A DNA stretch of 64,000 nucleotides from Arabidopsis thaliana (lineage: Eukaryota; Streptophyta; Magnoliopsida; Brassicales; Brassicaceae): NCBI RefSeq assembly GCF_000001735.4, contig NC_003071.7:2305001-2369000 (forward strand), written 5' to 3'. Shown piece after piece: positions 22,056 to 33,391 of the stretch. A program made the position numbers and the translations under genes. The notes under the pieces were generated by a model. The model did no database searches and was not told the origin of the DNA. It worked only from the letters and a program-made list of their open reading frames with translations. Position 1 is the first letter of the stretch. Every line of letters begins with the position of its first letter.

Positions 22056-22999
22056 AATAATAAACTAATATACAACAAATATAGAACATAAAACATGAAT
22101 TACTCAAATTTTACAAATATAGAAATTATGTGTCAAGGATATATTATTCGTATATAAATAATAATTCTTATAAAAAATATGTATAATTTTTCAATGAATA
22201 TATCCATTCGCGGTGTACCGCGGCTTAATATCTTATACGTTAACATTTTGGGGTTAAAACTAAACTTCAAAGTTATTTTTGGTGGGAGAAGAATTTGAAA
22301 GTGATTGGCAAATTGAGGATTTTAGCGACATTTTTTTCCTCCATCTTAAAGGATTTTGATCGAAAGGTTGATGTCGACTAGTATTCAACATGGAAATGAA
22401 TTGCCACCATAAGAAGAAACACTATATGTCCAGCCTTGCCAAAAGCTCAAACAGAAGACTCACAGACGGATTTACAAGACTCATGAAACCAATCTGGTTC
22501 CCTCAAAAAAACACTCGGATTAACCAGTTCTTCTTATCCTTAGGCAATGAACTTAAGACCTATAATCTATTTCTACATATTTTTTTCTAAGCTTTTAAGC
22601 AACTGAATATCCCTGTTCTTGCAGATGAGCTATTTTGGTTTCATTCTCTCAGCAGAGTTTACACTGAATTGTGATCTCTGGAAGTAGAATAGCCTGAACA
22701 AGAGAGTCAAAATTGACACAACAAGCATCAGAAGCCTGCGAACTAGCTAACTAAGAGTGATATAAACATATTCTATCATTTCACAAACTTATATTTATGC
22801 AATTACATCTTTATTTCAATCTTCAAAAGAGAATTAGGATCTAATGAATCTACCAGAGCAATTGAAAGTGTAATGTGAACAGTTGCTTACTGTGAGTTTT
22901 TGACTGTTTTTGTCTGCTCTGCTTCCAGCTACGCCTAGCAATGTGTAGAGAATGTACGGTGGTTGAAAGGCCGATGCACAGATATATTATATAGAAAGC
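22056..22999. other. Repeat remnant and spacer before the PPR gene
   Basis: A second Helitron-like palindrome CGCGGTGTACCGCG lies at 22209-22222, followed by GCTTAATATCTTA in place of the usual CTAG end, so it is a decayed terminus. From about 22260 on, no element or gene is recognised; the last part is the PPR 3' UTR side. Confidence 0.45.
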
Positions 23000-24610
23000 C
23001 TAGCAGGCAGCCAGAGTCGCATTTGCGGTTTTCGTCTCTAGAGGTACCACGTTATTACTTTGGCCTTTACGTGCTATCTGGTTTAAGTGATAGGCCTCCT
23101 TAGCCATACCAGCCTTAAGAAGACAAGATAACAAAGAACTCACAGTAATCTTATCCGGTGAACAACCTATCGCAACCATTTTGTGGAAAATGCTAACTGC
23201 TTCAAACATCCTTCCTTTCATGCAATGCCCGATTATAAGAATCGTAAATGTGATCTTATCTGGTTTGCATTTCTTCTTCTCCATCTCTTCCACAATAACA
23301 TTTGCCTCATTGACCTTTCCAGCTTTACAAAACCCATCAATGACAGGGTTGTACATAAATGGTTGTGGAATAATGTCCTTACTAGCTAACTGCCCCAGAA
23401 GTTCACGAGCCTTGAGCAGCCTATTCTCGTTACAGAGCGCATTGATAAGAATAGAATAGGTAAATGCATTAGGAAACATTCCTCTGGCATTCATTTCTTC
23501 CCAAAGCCTAAAACCTTGGCTCACTTGTCCTACTCTACAATATCCATCAATTAAGGAAGTAAACGTCACTACATCCGGGAAACAGCCAAAAGAAATCATT
23601 TTCCCACGAATTTCTTCAGCAGTAAGCATCTCACCAGCTTTCGCATAACCATCAACGAGGACATTAAAAGTCACATTAGTTGGATATATCCCCAAACGAA
23701 GCATATCATCTAACAAACTCGACGCTTCACGCATCTTCCCAGCTTTGCAGTACCCTGAGATCATCGAAGTATATGTAACAACATCAGGAGAGCAAACACT
23801 ACCCGACTTAACATCTTTAAACATCTCACTCGCTTTGTTCAACTCATTACTCTTGCAAAACCCCTGAATAAGAGTATTATACGTAACAATGTCAGGCTCA
23901 CAACCAAAACCACTCATCACACCCAAAAGCTCTAACGCTTTCTCCGCTTTCCCTACGCCGCACAAACCTCGAATCAAAATGTTAAACGTCTTTGTATCAT
24001 TACAAGACTGAAATCTCAAATGTTCATCAAAAAGCTTCATCGCATCTTCCACACGATCCAACTTCACCAAAGTATTCAACAAACTATTCACCACCATACA
24101 ACATCCTTCAACCTCAAAAGACTGAAGAAGCAACGCAGTAGCGAAATGGAGCTTACCTTTCTCAGCAAACGAAGACACTAAGAACCCTAATAACCGATTA
24201 TTCGGAGAAACCCCATCGCTCTTCATACACTCAAACATCTGACCGGCTAAATCGTGCAAACCGGCTTTACAAAGAGATCTCGTTAGCAAATTATAAGTCC
24301 AAAACGAATGACGAATGTTCAATTTGAATCTACTAAACTCCCAAAATCGAAACCCTATGTGAGGATTGTTATCCAATTTCTTCACAACCTCAAAGGAGAT
24401 AAACGGATTTAGATTCTTGCTTAAGTAACAGAAACAGAGATCTGAATCTGGAACTCTGTACACGAACAAAGTAGATACGATTTTGACTAACCAAGCTTCA
24501 GGACAATGGATTACTTCTCGTGTGTTGTTCTGTAGAGGACGAGCTTGAGCTCCTCCATGAGAATGCGTGTGGAAATGAGCGATGGCGGTCGCGAATGTTG
24601 TTCGAATCAT
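23000..24610 (-). CDS. P-class pentatricopeptide repeat protein, probably mitochondrial
   Basis: Intronless, 536 codons, as usual for plant PPR genes and equal in length to my recollection of At2g06000. About eleven 35-residue repeats run from about residue 105 to 515, with the usual signatures TYNTLIQGFCKSNELNKA, TYTSMISGYCKAGKM and TFTSLIDGYCRVGQV. The N-terminus is rich in Thr/Arg/His and lacks early acids, which suits an organelle import signal. No E or DYW editing domain follows the last repeat, so a role in organelle RNA stability, splicing or translation is more likely than editing; the RNA target cannot be read with confidence. The start ATG at 24608-24610 is the first in frame. The gene is convergent with MOD1 and divergent from FIP1. 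Confidence 0.93.
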   Translation of the reverse strand: MIRTTFATAIAHFHTHSHGGAQARPLQNNTREVIHCPEAWLVKIVSTLFVYRVPDSDLCFCYLSKNLNPFISFEVVKKLDNNPHIGFRFWEFSRFKLNIRHSFWTYNLLTRSLCKAGLHDLAGQMFECMKSDGVSPNNRLLGFLVSSFAEKGKLHFATALLLQSFEVEGCCMVVNSLLNTLVKLDRVEDAMKLFDEHLRFQSCNDTKTFNILIRGLCGVGKAEKALELLGVMSGFGCEPDIVTYNTLIQGFCKSNELNKASEMFKDVKSGSVCSPDVVTYTSMISGYCKAGKMREASSLLDDMLRLGIYPTNVTFNVLVDGYAKAGEMLTAEEIRGKMISFGCFPDVVTFTSLIDGYCRVGQVSQGFRLWEEMNARGMFPNAFTYSILINALCNENRLLKARELLGQLASKDIIPQPFMYNPVIDGFCKAGKVNEANVIVEEMEKKKCKPDKITFTILIIGHCMKGRMFEAVSIFHKMVAIGCSPDKITVSSLLSCLLKAGMAKEAYHLNQIARKGQSNNVVPLETKTANATLAAC

Positions 24611-24904
24611 ACCGGCGTGAGAATATCGGCGGCGGAGATTGAGCTTAAGCTAGGGCTTGTTTTGGTCAATCTCATCTGTATTTTTTTTTTTCAGATGAGA
24701 GTGTGTGAAACTGAAACGTTTACCAAGGAAGGAACAATAGAACCTTCTAGAGGAGCTAGAGGCTTTTAATAGTTAAACCCGCTAAATGATTAAGAGTCTT
24801 TGTACCATTTCACGATTTCAGAGTCTATACAAGACAACTGTTTTCAGTCATATGTTTGGGCTCAAGGTCTCTGTTTTGATTCACAGAGTGAAGTAACTCT
24901 TTAA

Positions 24905-25250
24905 AAGCGGACTAGGTGTCCGTCAAGACGCTAGGCGCTCCTGTACCGTTTTATTTTTTAAAAAATCGGATCCATTAAGCGGTGAAGTAGATTTGGCGGA
25001 CAATGCAGACATAAAACGGATTAGACGGTATTTAGGCGCGTTTAGGCGGGATAGATGAGATAAGCGAATCTAAATGTATCTTATTATTTTTGAAATTTTT
25101 TAAAATATAATTAAAATTGTGTTTAAAAACAACTATACTTTTTATTATTTTATTTTATTTTACTAAAATGTTAAACTTAAATTGTTTTTCAAAAAAATTG
25201 ATAATTTTCACATTTTTCTAATATTTTTTGCTATAGATTATGTAATAGTA
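24905..25250. repeat. Repeat remnant with TAGGCG/TTAGACGG motifs
   Basis: A short GC-bearing stretch (24905-25070) with AGGCGC, TTAGGCGG, TTAGACGG and AAGCGG variants resembles subterminal DNA of non-autonomous hAT elements. Ends and target duplication are not visible. AT-rich DNA follows. Confidence 0.35.
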
Positions 25251-25315
25251 TCTTATTATATAAAATACGGTTTTGAAAATTATAGTAACTCACGAGATCA
25301 TGACACATGTCAATT
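25251..25315 (+). other. Helitron-like 5' terminus
   Basis: A|TCTTATTATATAAAATACGG, followed by GGTTTTGAAAATTA and AACTCACGAGATCAT, is an inverted copy of the right border of the Helitron-like element at 33949-35272, where the same bases form its 5' end. A TC start after A fits a Helitron left end. No matching right end is seen downstream, so the element is probably truncated. Confidence 0.55.
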
Positions 25316-25600
25316 TTAACAACCTTAGATTTTGGCGCATGGAAAACAAAATTTTCATTGAAAAAATTTGAAAATAGAAAAAGATAATTGTAAGAAATTA
25401 TGTTTGAAGATAATTATAAAAAACAGTTTAAGGGGTTGCGTAGACAACCGTTTCGACCACCTAAAATTATGTAAGTTTTATTTCATTGTATTTTTTCCAT
25501 TTATAACTATATAAATTTAAATTATAAGTCTTAACACAATATATATTTTGATATAAATTAAACAAATGTTTTTTTGCAAATTAATGTTTATGATTTGATA

Positions 25601-26490
25601 TTTTCTTTACTTCTCTCTCTTCTCTCTCTAAAATTATTCAAAGAGAGTTTTCCTTCTTTTATCTCGCCGTCCGGTAGGTTTGCTGGTTTTAGTATCCGGA
25701 TAAGGTCCGGTTGTGCCGTTAGTCTAGCCGTCCGAGGAATTCGGCTTTCGTTACGGTGTTCCATTACCGTATTTATTTTATCCGGATTTAATTTCCATTA
25801 GAATCCGACTTTGGTTCAGGTGTATATGGCTTACTTTGGTGCCGTATTTATGTTTTCTTTCAATAATCATTGTTCTTAGTACCGATATCTTTTTGGGATT
25901 TCCTTCTCCTCCCGCTTCTCAAGGTTACTTGGTTTTGAAGGGCTGAATTTTGTTTTCAAGTCTAATCTCTGTTTTTTTTTGTTTTAATCAACTAGTAGAG
26001 TCTGTTTCAACCCAAATCGGTGTTCTCAATCCTTTGATTTGAAATCTCAATTAGGCATATCTGGAAAGAATTTTATATCAATAGAGATTTTGATTTCTCT
26101 TTGTAAAGATCGTTGTTGTTCTTGAAGAATTTAGATTAAACTACAACTTGTGAAAGTTTTCATTTCTAGGTTCTTCTTAGGATTCGATCATTGGTTAGTT
26201 TGTTATATCTGAAGTGGAGCACCATTTATAGTAGAGATTTTGTAGAGCAAAATGGCAGATTCACAGGAGTGATGAAGCTGTCATGGAGGATCGATGGTTT
26301 ACTTGAAACGACGGTGGTACTGTTGAGATACCGATAACACAAACTTTGGCGTAAGAGATAAGGATCACATATCCACGTGTCCTTGCTGCTAATGAGATGA
26401 TGTATTTGTGCTGAGTTTGTTTTTAGTATCACGTGTAATAGTGGTTGGATTATATCAATAAAGAAAAATACTTTTATCGGAAAAAAAAAA
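25601..26490 (+). mobile_element. Poly(A)-tailed retroposon with short target duplication
   Basis: A block of higher GC than its flanks that ends AATAAAG, then TTTTATCGG and ten A (26481-26490). GATTTGATA stands directly before it (25592-25600) and directly after the A tail (26491-26499), followed by similar T-rich bases, which fits a 9-14 bp target-site duplication. No credible ORF remains, so it is best read as a strongly 5'-truncated LINE or other retroposed transcript. Confidence 0.6.
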
Positions 26491-26944
26491 GATTTGATAC
26501 TTTTATTTTGCTATAAATAATTTTATTTATTTATAATATCATATTTATAATATTTATATTATTACATCGATAGTTTAAAGTCTACCAAGCAGACCTCTCT
26601 CTCTTCTCACCTTTACGTGGTTTAAGAGATGATTTCACTTAGAGTCGTGGTGTAATTCATCTCGTTGTGGTTAGAAAATACAGTGAATTTCGGTTGGGTA
26701 GCGTTGAATCCATTTTAGTGTTTCAAGGTGATAGTAGACTGATTCATTGTATTTGGTTAAAATATGTTGTGGTCGAATGACTTGTACTTGTGAATTGGTT
26801 AATGAAAAGTTGATGTTAAGCAAAAAATAGAAAAAGTATTTGTTTTAGCTAACTCTATAATAAGTCTAAAATCTTTTGTTGTTGAAGAATAAAAAAAATA
26901 CTATTTATGAGAAAGAAGAAAAAAAAGGTTTAAAGCCTACCGCT

Positions 26945-27392
26945 TAGGAGTGGGCATTCGGGTAAGTTGGTCGAGTTCGGGTAAAACCCGATCTGGTACG
27001 AATCTTTTGGGCAGAGAAGTTTAGGATCAAAAGGTAAATCTAAAATATCGGTTTGGTTTTGGTTTAGATCTAATTGAATTCGGATCGGTTTGGTATAAAT
27101 TTTTAGACTTTTTTTGGAACATATACTCAAATTTTCGGGTAATTACCCAGATTTTTCGGATAAATATCTGGATTTTCGGGTAAAATATCAGATTTCTAGT
27201 GAAATTTAGATTTTTCAAATAAAATATTCAGGTATTTTTGAGTTCGGATTCGAGTCGGATTCGGACTCGATTTCGGGTAAAGGAATTTAGGATCCAATAG
27301 GAAAAATCTTCGGTTTGGATACAGTTTTGGGTCCAACTTTCGGGTCGGTTCCGATTCGGATAATCGATTCGGGTGTTTTTTGCCCAGCCTTA
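26945..27392. mobile_element. Non-autonomous hAT MITE with 8-bp target duplication
   Basis: Ends TAGGAGTGGGCA and TGCCCAGCCTTA are imperfect inverted repeats. CTACCGCT flanks both sides (26937-26944 and 27393-27400), the 8-bp duplication expected for hAT. The 448-bp interior is full of TTCGGGTA, TTCGGAT and GGTTTGG variants in both orientations and encodes no transposase. It ends about 190 bases before the FIP1 start codon, inside that gene's promoter or leader region. Confidence 0.8.
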
Positions 27393-27582
27393 CTACCGCT
27401 TTCTTGAACACCGGAGTTTTTGCATAATAATTAATTAACAATATATCAGACAAACAAAATAAAATAAAAATATGTTTCCGGCCGGTGTAATTTGTCTGCA
27501 ATCGACTTCTCTGATCAAAATGTTGACATAAATCTCAAATCGAATCAATTACTTTAGAGATTTCCCAAATTCCGTCTCGAAG

Positions 27583-30500
27583 ATGTCAACGGAGAGACGT
27601 GCTTCGTCGAATCCAATGACCAACGAAGAGAACGCTATGTATATATCTCTTACGCTCTCATAACCAAATTTCTCTCTTCTTTAAATCAATTTTAAGCTGA
27701 AATTTCGATTTGGGTTTCATTTTCCATGCAAATCTGTATTAAAAATGCTTCCCTTATTCAGTTTCTTGTTATGAACCAAAAAAAGTTTACATTTTTACCA
27801 ATGGTGTGTTCTTTGTAGGTTCCTTGATATATTGCATGAAGCACCATTATTTGGTCACAGGAAATCTAGAAGCCTTGTTGGAAGTTACCTCTATATGCTT
27901 CTATTGGCAAGTTTCTTTTGATTCTTTTGATTATATGGTTCATATGCATAATGTTGCCTTTGATAGTTTTTGCCTTTTTACATTAGGCAGGTTATGCTAT
28001 TTTAGCTGCTGGTGCTCCTTGGATGTTTCACCGAGTCCAACAGTTGACCCCTTCATTGCTCTGCTGCTGCGATGTTGCGCTTTTGGTTGTCACAGGTTCT
28101 CAACTTTTCTCCTAGATTTGGTTTTACTAGTGTTTGAAGCTGTGCATGTATGTTTGCGATAGGTTCAGGTTCTGTGTCCTGATGAATAGTAAGATATTCC
28201 TTCCTTTATTGGTTTTGAGTTTTAGATTGCAATCAAGAACATAGCTTTCACCTTCTTCTTAGACCTACACAGTCTTCTAGGTTGTTAGTTAAAGGAGGTG
28301 GAACTTCTGTTACAATCCTATGCAAAAAGGTCTACGGTAGCTATAGAAAAACATAGGTCTTGCTAAAGCCTTGGACTATCTTAGTACCTTATTCTCTCCT
28401 CTTCTCAGTTTGTCCGTTTTTTATGTTGTTATTTGTCAATGGAGAGCACATGAATGATTGTGCTCTTTCACACACAACATTCAATAAATGTTTCTATAAA
28501 CAGATGCAAACATGTAGATGTAGTAAAATATTGATCTTTCTCGCCTTCTCATCAGCCCCTGTTCTTCACTAGTTGCAACCACTGTACAACTTTTTTTTTT
28601 GCCAGTTTTTATTACGGACTCATATTCTGTTGTTAGTTGGTTTGGCTCTATATTCCTATAAGTTAATTTCTCTGTGGCCTATCCCAGGTGTCTTTCAACA
28701 ATACTTTGTTTATCAAGTCCAGAAAATACGTCTCCAGGTACAAAAGCTCAATAGCTTAAGTGATATACACATAGTTTACTACTTTTTGGGTTTTAAAGAT
28801 TAGATTTAGGTATGAGGTGTTAGTTTCATTTACTAATGTTTTTTACTTCCTTGCTCATGGTGGCATTTATTTTAGTAATAGACTGGTTAATATGAGAATT
28901 CTCTGCAGGGTTATTACAGTTTCAGTCAAAAGTTGAAGCATGTTGTTCGTCTGCCATTTGCAATCGCTGCATATGGTATTTTACCAACCAAGTGCTTTTT
29001 CTTGTTCCTTTTGCTTTTTAAATCTATTGAAGATGTCTGTGATTAATTCATGAGAATGAACATATGAATGGCTTCACATTTTGTTTCTTCAATTGGCACC
29101 AAACACCTGTTAGATGAAACAAACGCATATATAAAACCAAGGAAGGTGTTTCGTCATTATATATGGGAACTGGGAAGTGAAATGTTAGTAGCAGCATTTT
29201 GACTTGTTAGTTCATTTGAAGATATGTTCAAGATTTGCATGGAAACTCTGATTTTAACCAAACTTGTTCCTTGGCTCATTTCTGACCTCGTCTCGGATTT
29301 TTCTTAGGCCACATGTTATTGCGTTTATGATTAATTTAATACCTCTTTGATATTTTACCAGGGACTGCTGCAATGCTTCTTGTGATAGTGTGGAGGCCTC
29401 AAATCCACATTCTTTCTATTTCTTCTTTGCAACGGTTGGTAGCTCATTGTTCGCACGTTGAGTTTCTTTAAACCTACTTTGTTTGCATTGATATGAAACA
29501 AGAGCAGCTCTTGATAGGTTGGAGGAAAACTGTTTTTAACCACGATTATATATATATGATCTGCAGGATCATCATGTTGGTTGAAGCAGTGGGCGCTGGC
29601 TTTTTCATGGGTTTATACATCGGTGAGTGAGTGAGTGGCTTGTTCTGCTATGTCGTCGCTATTTTTTTTTTCTTCTCACAATCCAGAATGTTACACTCTT
29701 GACATAACCGTCTTATGTAATAGTTAACTGTGTGTTGCCTAAAATCAAAACACTGAATGACAATGCTTACGATTGGTTAGTAAGGAAAAAACCCATCAGA
29801 CTGAGTGTTATATGTTAATGTTGAACTACATTCTAAACCGATAGTTTTACCGAAGTACTGAGTGGTGCATTTTGATATTCAGGTTATGTGCACCAATACA
29901 ATTCCGTGAATTCCCGGCCAGATGTCTTGAAGTCATTATATTCTCCTCTTCAGCCGTCAAGTTCTATGGAAGGTTTGAGGTACTGAATGTCCTTAATGTA
30001 TCTGATTTTATAAATTTATGCAGCTTCAGCAAATAATGTACAAGTTTGCTTCTTTCATTTTTGTTTGGTATCAAAGGTATTATGAAGGCCGGCTTTCTGA
30101 TCAACAAACGGCTTTGTTACAATATCAACGCGAAAATCTCCATTTTCTAAGCGAGGAGGTAAGTGATGCTACCGATACAAACACTCTTCTTAAAATATTT
30201 TCCATCTACGTTGCTTGATTTTCTCTTTGGCCTTTGCTGTTTTGTGAGCCACTATAGTATCTGAATCACTCTTGTCTTTGTTATTTGTGCTTTTCAAAGA
30301 TTCTGTGCTTGCAAGAGAAACTTAGCAAATATGAACAATCTGATGATGGAAGCACACCTCAGGTGAGGATTCTGGTTTCCTTTATAATATATCAAATAGC
30401 TGAATTCCTCATTGGTTCATTTAAATGTATAATAATGCTTGATAGGTTGATCTCGCACATCTTTTAGCTGCTCGAGATCAAGAGCTGAGGACACTTTCAG

Positions 30501-31022
30501 CTGAGGTAATACTTAATTTCTGAAGCTTCCATCTCTATAATATGATAAAACAAAAACTCTATAAATATGTAAATCTCAACAATGCAGATGAATCAGCTTC
30601 AGTCTGAGCTACGGCTTGCTCGTTCTTTAATAGCCGAGAGAGATGCAGAGGTGCAGCGTGTCAACAGTACCAACAACCAGGTTCTGCAAAAACCGGCATT
30701 GTAGGAAAAAAACTCATTTAGATTTTAGTCAAGACTCTCTTAAGTAATCTTGTTTGCGGGTGGTGCAGTATATCGAAGAAAACGAAAGACTGAGGGCAAT
30801 TTTGAGTGAATGGAGCATGCGGGCAGCGAATGTAATCTTAAGAAACAAACCTTTAATCTTTTCTAGTAGACCAATTTGATTACTGAATCAGTTTTTTGTT
30901 TATAATATCAGCTTGAGAGAGCTTTGGAAGTGGAACGGATGTCGAACTCAGAACTACAGAAGGAAGTAGCAAGCACGCGTAGAAAGCAGATGCTTGAGAC
31001 AACAACGTCTGAGCAACCTTAA
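27583..31022 (+). CDS. FIP1: FRIGIDA-interacting protein 1-like membrane/coiled-coil protein
   Basis: Fourteen exons: 27583-27638, 27819-27906, 27987-28095, 28688-28737, 28909-28975, 29362-29434, 29567-29622, 29883-29979, 30077-30158, 30300-30362, 30446-30505, 30588-30680, 30769-30831, 30912-31022; 355 aa, as I recall for At2g06005. The N-terminal half has several hydrophobic stretches (about residues 40-60, 70-95, 120-140, 150-175), consistent with membrane segments. The C-terminal half is charged and predicted coiled coil (LSEEILCLQEKLSKYEQ, ARDQELRTLSAEMNQLQSEL). Intron 2 is ambiguous: a GC donor at 27907 (GCAAGT) or a GT donor at 27911 both keep the frame and change one residue (Gly or Ser). 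The name comes from reported binding to FRIGIDA; its biochemical role is not evident from sequence. Confidence 0.92.
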
Positions 31023-31189
31023 TTCTAATATGGGAATCAAAGCTTATATAGGTTTTTAACATAATCTCTAAAGTTTGATGGTGTAACTATAAAGATCATG
31101 GAATGTGTCTACGGAAAGAAGTTTGTGTAGTAAACGGCTCTTTTGTTTTTTTTACATTTCTCTTGAAATAGTTTTCTTATATTAAAATT

Positions 31190-31655
31190 TAGGTCTAGGT
31201 AAATAAACCGAACCGAATGTACTGAACCAAAACCGAAGAAAAAATATCAAACCGAACCGAACTGAAAATTTGAAAATAACTGAATGGATATAAAATTCTA
31301 TAATCGTAATAACCAAAACTGAACTGGTACCGAACAAAAATATTTCGGGTAACCGAAAATATCCGAAATATAATTATACAAGTATTAGTTATTTCAATAC
31401 TAAATAATTAAAAATATTTGAAAATGTATAAAAAATAGTAAAAATACTTGAAAATAACCAAAAATAACCGAAATATCCAAAAATATTCAAAGCAAAATAA
31501 CCGAATATATATGCTAAATTTAAACCGAAAGAACCGGAACCGGACCGAAATTTTAAAATAACCGAATATATACTACACTTTAGAACCGAAAGAACCGATA
31601 ACCGAATAGATACGAACAGAAACCGAATGGATTACCGAACGCCGAAAACTATATA
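31190..31655. repeat. ACCGAA-rich repeat, probable decayed MITE
   Basis: Over twenty ACCGAA/CCGAAC/AACCGAA motifs alternate with AT-rich DNA between FIP1 and ORG4. It resembles the interior of the hAT MITE at 26945-27392 on the opposite strand (TTCGGT). Terminal repeats and a target duplication are not readable. Confidence 0.5.
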
Positions 31656-31840
31656 AAATCTTTTTTTTTTTTTTCAAAGTGTCTAACGTAATAAGATGGT
31701 TCAGTGGTTTGTTTAAAATCTCCGGTTTTCGTAAACCGGTAACTTGTACTGATACCAGAACCGAACCAATTTTTTATGAGAACAAAAACCTCAAAATCAT
31801 TGTTTTGTTTGTTGGGATAAGTTTGAGCGGTGGATTTTGT

Positions 31841-33391
31841 ATGGAGCCGCCGAGTTCGAGACCGGAGGAACCTCCGTCATGGGAGGACCTTTACAAAATC
31901 AATCTTATGCCATCGGAGCTATTCCTTAAGTTCCGCAAAGAGCTTCAAGGCCTTCGCGTCGGCGTCAATCTCGAGGTCTTTCCTTCTCTATGTTCAACAA
32001 AACTTTGAGTTTCTTCTTACTGGCTAATAAAATGGGTATGAAGTTGTGAAGTTTGAAACTTTTTTAATGATAATGGATTTGAGTGTTGGGGTTAAGTATT
32101 CGGTTTATAGGCATAAGTTCATCTATTGATGCATTCAAAGAGACTTGTTTTGTGCTGTGGATTGAGCCATGAGATGTCATCACTGTGTTTTTTCGACTGT
32201 GTGTGCTTTTATATAACGAAACCGAGAATCATTAACACGCGAAGCTTGTCTTGAAGTTGTAAAGTTTGGAACTTTATGGATAATCTTCCAGTTGTGTAAC
32301 GAACCCACAAATGATCACATTTGCAAAGTTTGAAAAATTATAGATAATGGATCTAATTATTTGGTTTATTAGGTATTGATTATCTATTGATGCATTCCCA
32401 TATATTTTCTGTGATGTTTGAGCTATGAGATGTCTCATCATTGTCTTGAAGTTGTAAAGTTTGGAACTTTATGAATAATTGATTTGTGTGTGGAAATAAG
32501 GATTCAGTTTTATTAGAGATGGTTCACCTATTGATGCATTCTTGCTTATGTTCTTTTGCATTTTTGAGCCACGAGATGTGTCGTCATTATCATATTTTTT
32601 TGCATTTTCCAGTTATGTAACGAACCCACAAATGATCACATTGCAAAGCTTGTTTTGAAGTTGTAAAGTTTGAAAATTTATGGATAATGGATCTAGTTAT
32701 TTGGTTTATTAGGTATTGATTATGTATTGATGCATTCTCATATATTTTTGTGATGTTTAAGCTATGAGATGTCTCATCATTGTCTTGTTTTGGACTTGTT
32801 TAGTTATATAACGAACCCACGAATGATTACCACGCAAAGCTTGTTTTGAAGCCTCTATGTCCAGAAAGGAAGTGGAAGTTTATATATGAGCCGCTACACC
32901 AAGAAGTTCGTGTTTTATCGAAGAAGATTCCTGTCACCAGATTTCTAAACCTCCAGGTTTTTTTGTTGTATGCCTTCTTGTGTCTCTTTGTGGAAGGTGG
33001 AAATACATGTGTTGTAATCTTATCATATGCAGGTTGGTGTTGGACATAACTTTCAAATGAATGCAATTGGTTGGAAATGGAAGCTTACTTCATGTTTGGG
33101 TGGAGATGGTGTGTCTCGGATTCGAAATAAAACTACTCTTGGTCTTAGTCCTGGTATCGATTTCCGGTTTGGATGGAGAGCTGATTTTGTACTCCCAGAG
33201 GTTACTGGGTAAGTCACAAGCTTTCATGTATTCCAGTACACTTTGGCCTTGTGTTTTGGTCACAATGCTTAGCTGATGAATGAAACAGGGCCCTTGGTAC
33301 TGAGGAACCGTTATTCAACATGAGCTCCGGGCGTTTAGAGGCATCACTAGACAGAGTAGAGGCCATTGTAACCCATTCAGATTATCTATAG
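31841..33391 (+). CDS. ORG4: ORG4 (OBP3-responsive gene 4) homologue, DUF-type protein
   Basis: Four exons: 31841-31975, 32804-32956, 33033-33208, 33289-33391, giving 188 aa. Start taken at the ATG in MEPPSSRPEEPPSW; the open frame extends further 5' but that part is repeat-like. The protein is compact and rich in Trp, Lys and Gly (WKWKLTSCLGGDG, FRFGWRADFVLPE), with no domain I can name and no signal or membrane segment. It matches At2g06010 by position, length and sequence as I recall it; the Arabidopsis gene was found as responsive to the DOF factor OBP3. Function is unknown. Intron 1 is unusual, with three decoy copies of the start of exon 2. Confidence 0.87.
31976..32803 (+). repeat. ORG4 intron 1 with tandem decoy copies of exon 2
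   Basis: The start of exon 2 (TTATATAACGAACCCACGAATGA, continuing to CGCAAAGCTTGTTTTGAAG) recurs in diverged form at about 32208-32255, 32291-32330 and 32611-32660. Each copy is followed by similar intron sequence (AAGTTGTAAAGTTTG, ATTGATGCATTC, GAGATGTCTCATCATTGTC). Two copies carry a TTCCAG acceptor immediately in front. The unit therefore duplicated in tandem together with part of the exon. Confidence 0.85.

Noticed and set aside
23181..23459. Plus-strand frames inside the PPR gene
   Set aside because: Antisense shadows of a conserved repeat protein; no independent evidence.
27196..27501. Minus-strand 101-codon frame overlapping the hAT MITE
   Set aside because: It is generated by the repeated TTCGGAT/CCGAAT motifs of the element and spans its right end.
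31662..31674. T run before ORG4 as a retroposon poly(A) tail
   Set aside because: No matching target duplication and no element body could be found; probably a simple run next to the ACCGAA repeat.
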